Positions 6,106 to 6,400 of a DNA stretch of 6,400 nt are shown piece after piece; position 1 is the stretch's first letter; every line of letters starts with the position of its first letter. The notes below the pieces were generated by a model, which saw nothing but the letters and a program-made list of their open reading frames with translations, ran no database searches and was not told the DNA's origin. The position numbers were made by a program, and so were the translations under genes. The DNA is from Deltaproteobacteria bacterium (GTDB lineage: Bacteria; Desulfobacterota_C; Deferrisomatia; Deferrisomatales; JACRMM01), in assembly GCA_016218905.1 (NCBI GenBank), contig JACRCS010000207.1, forward strand, positions 1-6,400, in the 5' to 3' direction.

Positions 6106-6400
6106 ATGAAGAAGTTTGCGACCCTCCTCTCGGCAGCCATCCTCACGATCTGCACGGCCGGCGCCGGCTTCGCAGTCACTCAGGAAGAGGTGAAGGCCTT
6201 CGTCGACGAGGCCGCCTCTTACATCAAGGCGAACGGCAGAGACGCCGCGATGGCCGAATTCAACAAGAAGGACGGGAAGTTCGTTCGAGGCGAGCTGTAC
6301 GTCTTCGCGCTTCAGTTCGACGGGACGACGCTCGCGAACGGCGGCAACCCTAAAATGGTCGGCAAGAACCTGTTCGAAATGAATCTCAAGGATGCCAACG
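6106..6400 (+). CDS. Secreted single-Cache (sCache_2-type) sensor protein, 3'-truncated by window edge
   Basis: The first 98 residues are visible. A signal peptide, MKKFATLLSAAILTICTAGAGFA, has a likely signal peptidase I site after AGFA (residue 23). The single Cys is preceded by LTI, not a good lipobox, so a soluble periplasmic protein is more likely than a lipoprotein. The mature part begins with an amphipathic helix (QEEVKAFVDEAASYIKANG), then a pattern typical of single Cache domains: AMAEFNKKDGKFVRGELYVFALQFDGTTLANGGNPKMVGKNLFEMNLKDAN. Cache domains bind small molecules such as carboxylates or amino acids; the ligand here cannot be read. The stand-alone family is usually about 150 residues, so roughly a third lies outside the window. 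Placement directly behind a chemoreceptor that lacks a Cache domain suggests that it feeds ligand information to that receptor. Confidence 0.88.
   Translation, partial: MKKFATLLSAAILTICTAGAGFAVTQEEVKAFVDEAASYIKANGRDAAMAEFNKKDGKFVRGELYVFALQFDGTTLANGGNPKMVGKNLFEMNLKDAN

Noticed and set aside
5033..6109. Plus-strand frame of 358 codons overlapping the chemoreceptor
   Set aside because: The product is extremely Arg/Gly-rich and lacks motifs; the same bases encode the conserved chemoreceptor signalling domain in another frame.

Overview
The window reads as chromosomal DNA from a GC-rich, motile, Gram-negative-type bacterium. Third codon positions are strongly G/C, Shine-Dalgarno sites are clear, and the genes encode inner-membrane sensors with large periplasmic domains plus one exported sensor protein. 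The style of the proteins (very long multi-PAS/GAF hybrid kinase, chemoreceptor without a C-terminal docking pentapeptide, stand-alone Cache protein) suits uncultured Deltaproteobacteria-like or related lineages, but the sequence does not fix a taxon.

Layout. Positions 1-143 (minus strand) hold a piece of the second ATPase cassette of an ABC-F protein. It continues off the left edge, but its N-terminal part is missing and the frame is closed by a stop just upstream, so it looks like a broken gene or a recombination/assembly junction. Positions 200-3739 (minus) encode a complete 1179-residue hybrid sensor histidine kinase: TM, Cache-like periplasmic domain, TM, HAMP, PAS, PAS, GAF, HisKA, HATPase and receiver. 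Positions 3740-4379 form a 640-base divergent intergenic region. It contains a plausible kinase promoter, a G-quadruplex motif, an inverted repeat, a stretch rich in nested hairpins, and a sigma-28-like promoter facing the chemoreceptor. Positions 4380-6083 (plus) encode a 567-residue methyl-accepting chemotaxis protein. After 22 bases, a secreted single-Cache protein begins at 6106 and runs off the right edge.

How the genes fit together. All three intact or partly visible genes are signal-input proteins. The chemoreceptor and the exported Cache protein look like one transcription unit and may form a split receptor, with the soluble Cache protein binding the ligand and the helical-bundle chemoreceptor passing the signal on. 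The kinase is divergently transcribed and carries its own receiver, but no DNA-binding or other output partner is visible here. No CRISPR array, tRNA, rRNA or complete mobile element was seen.
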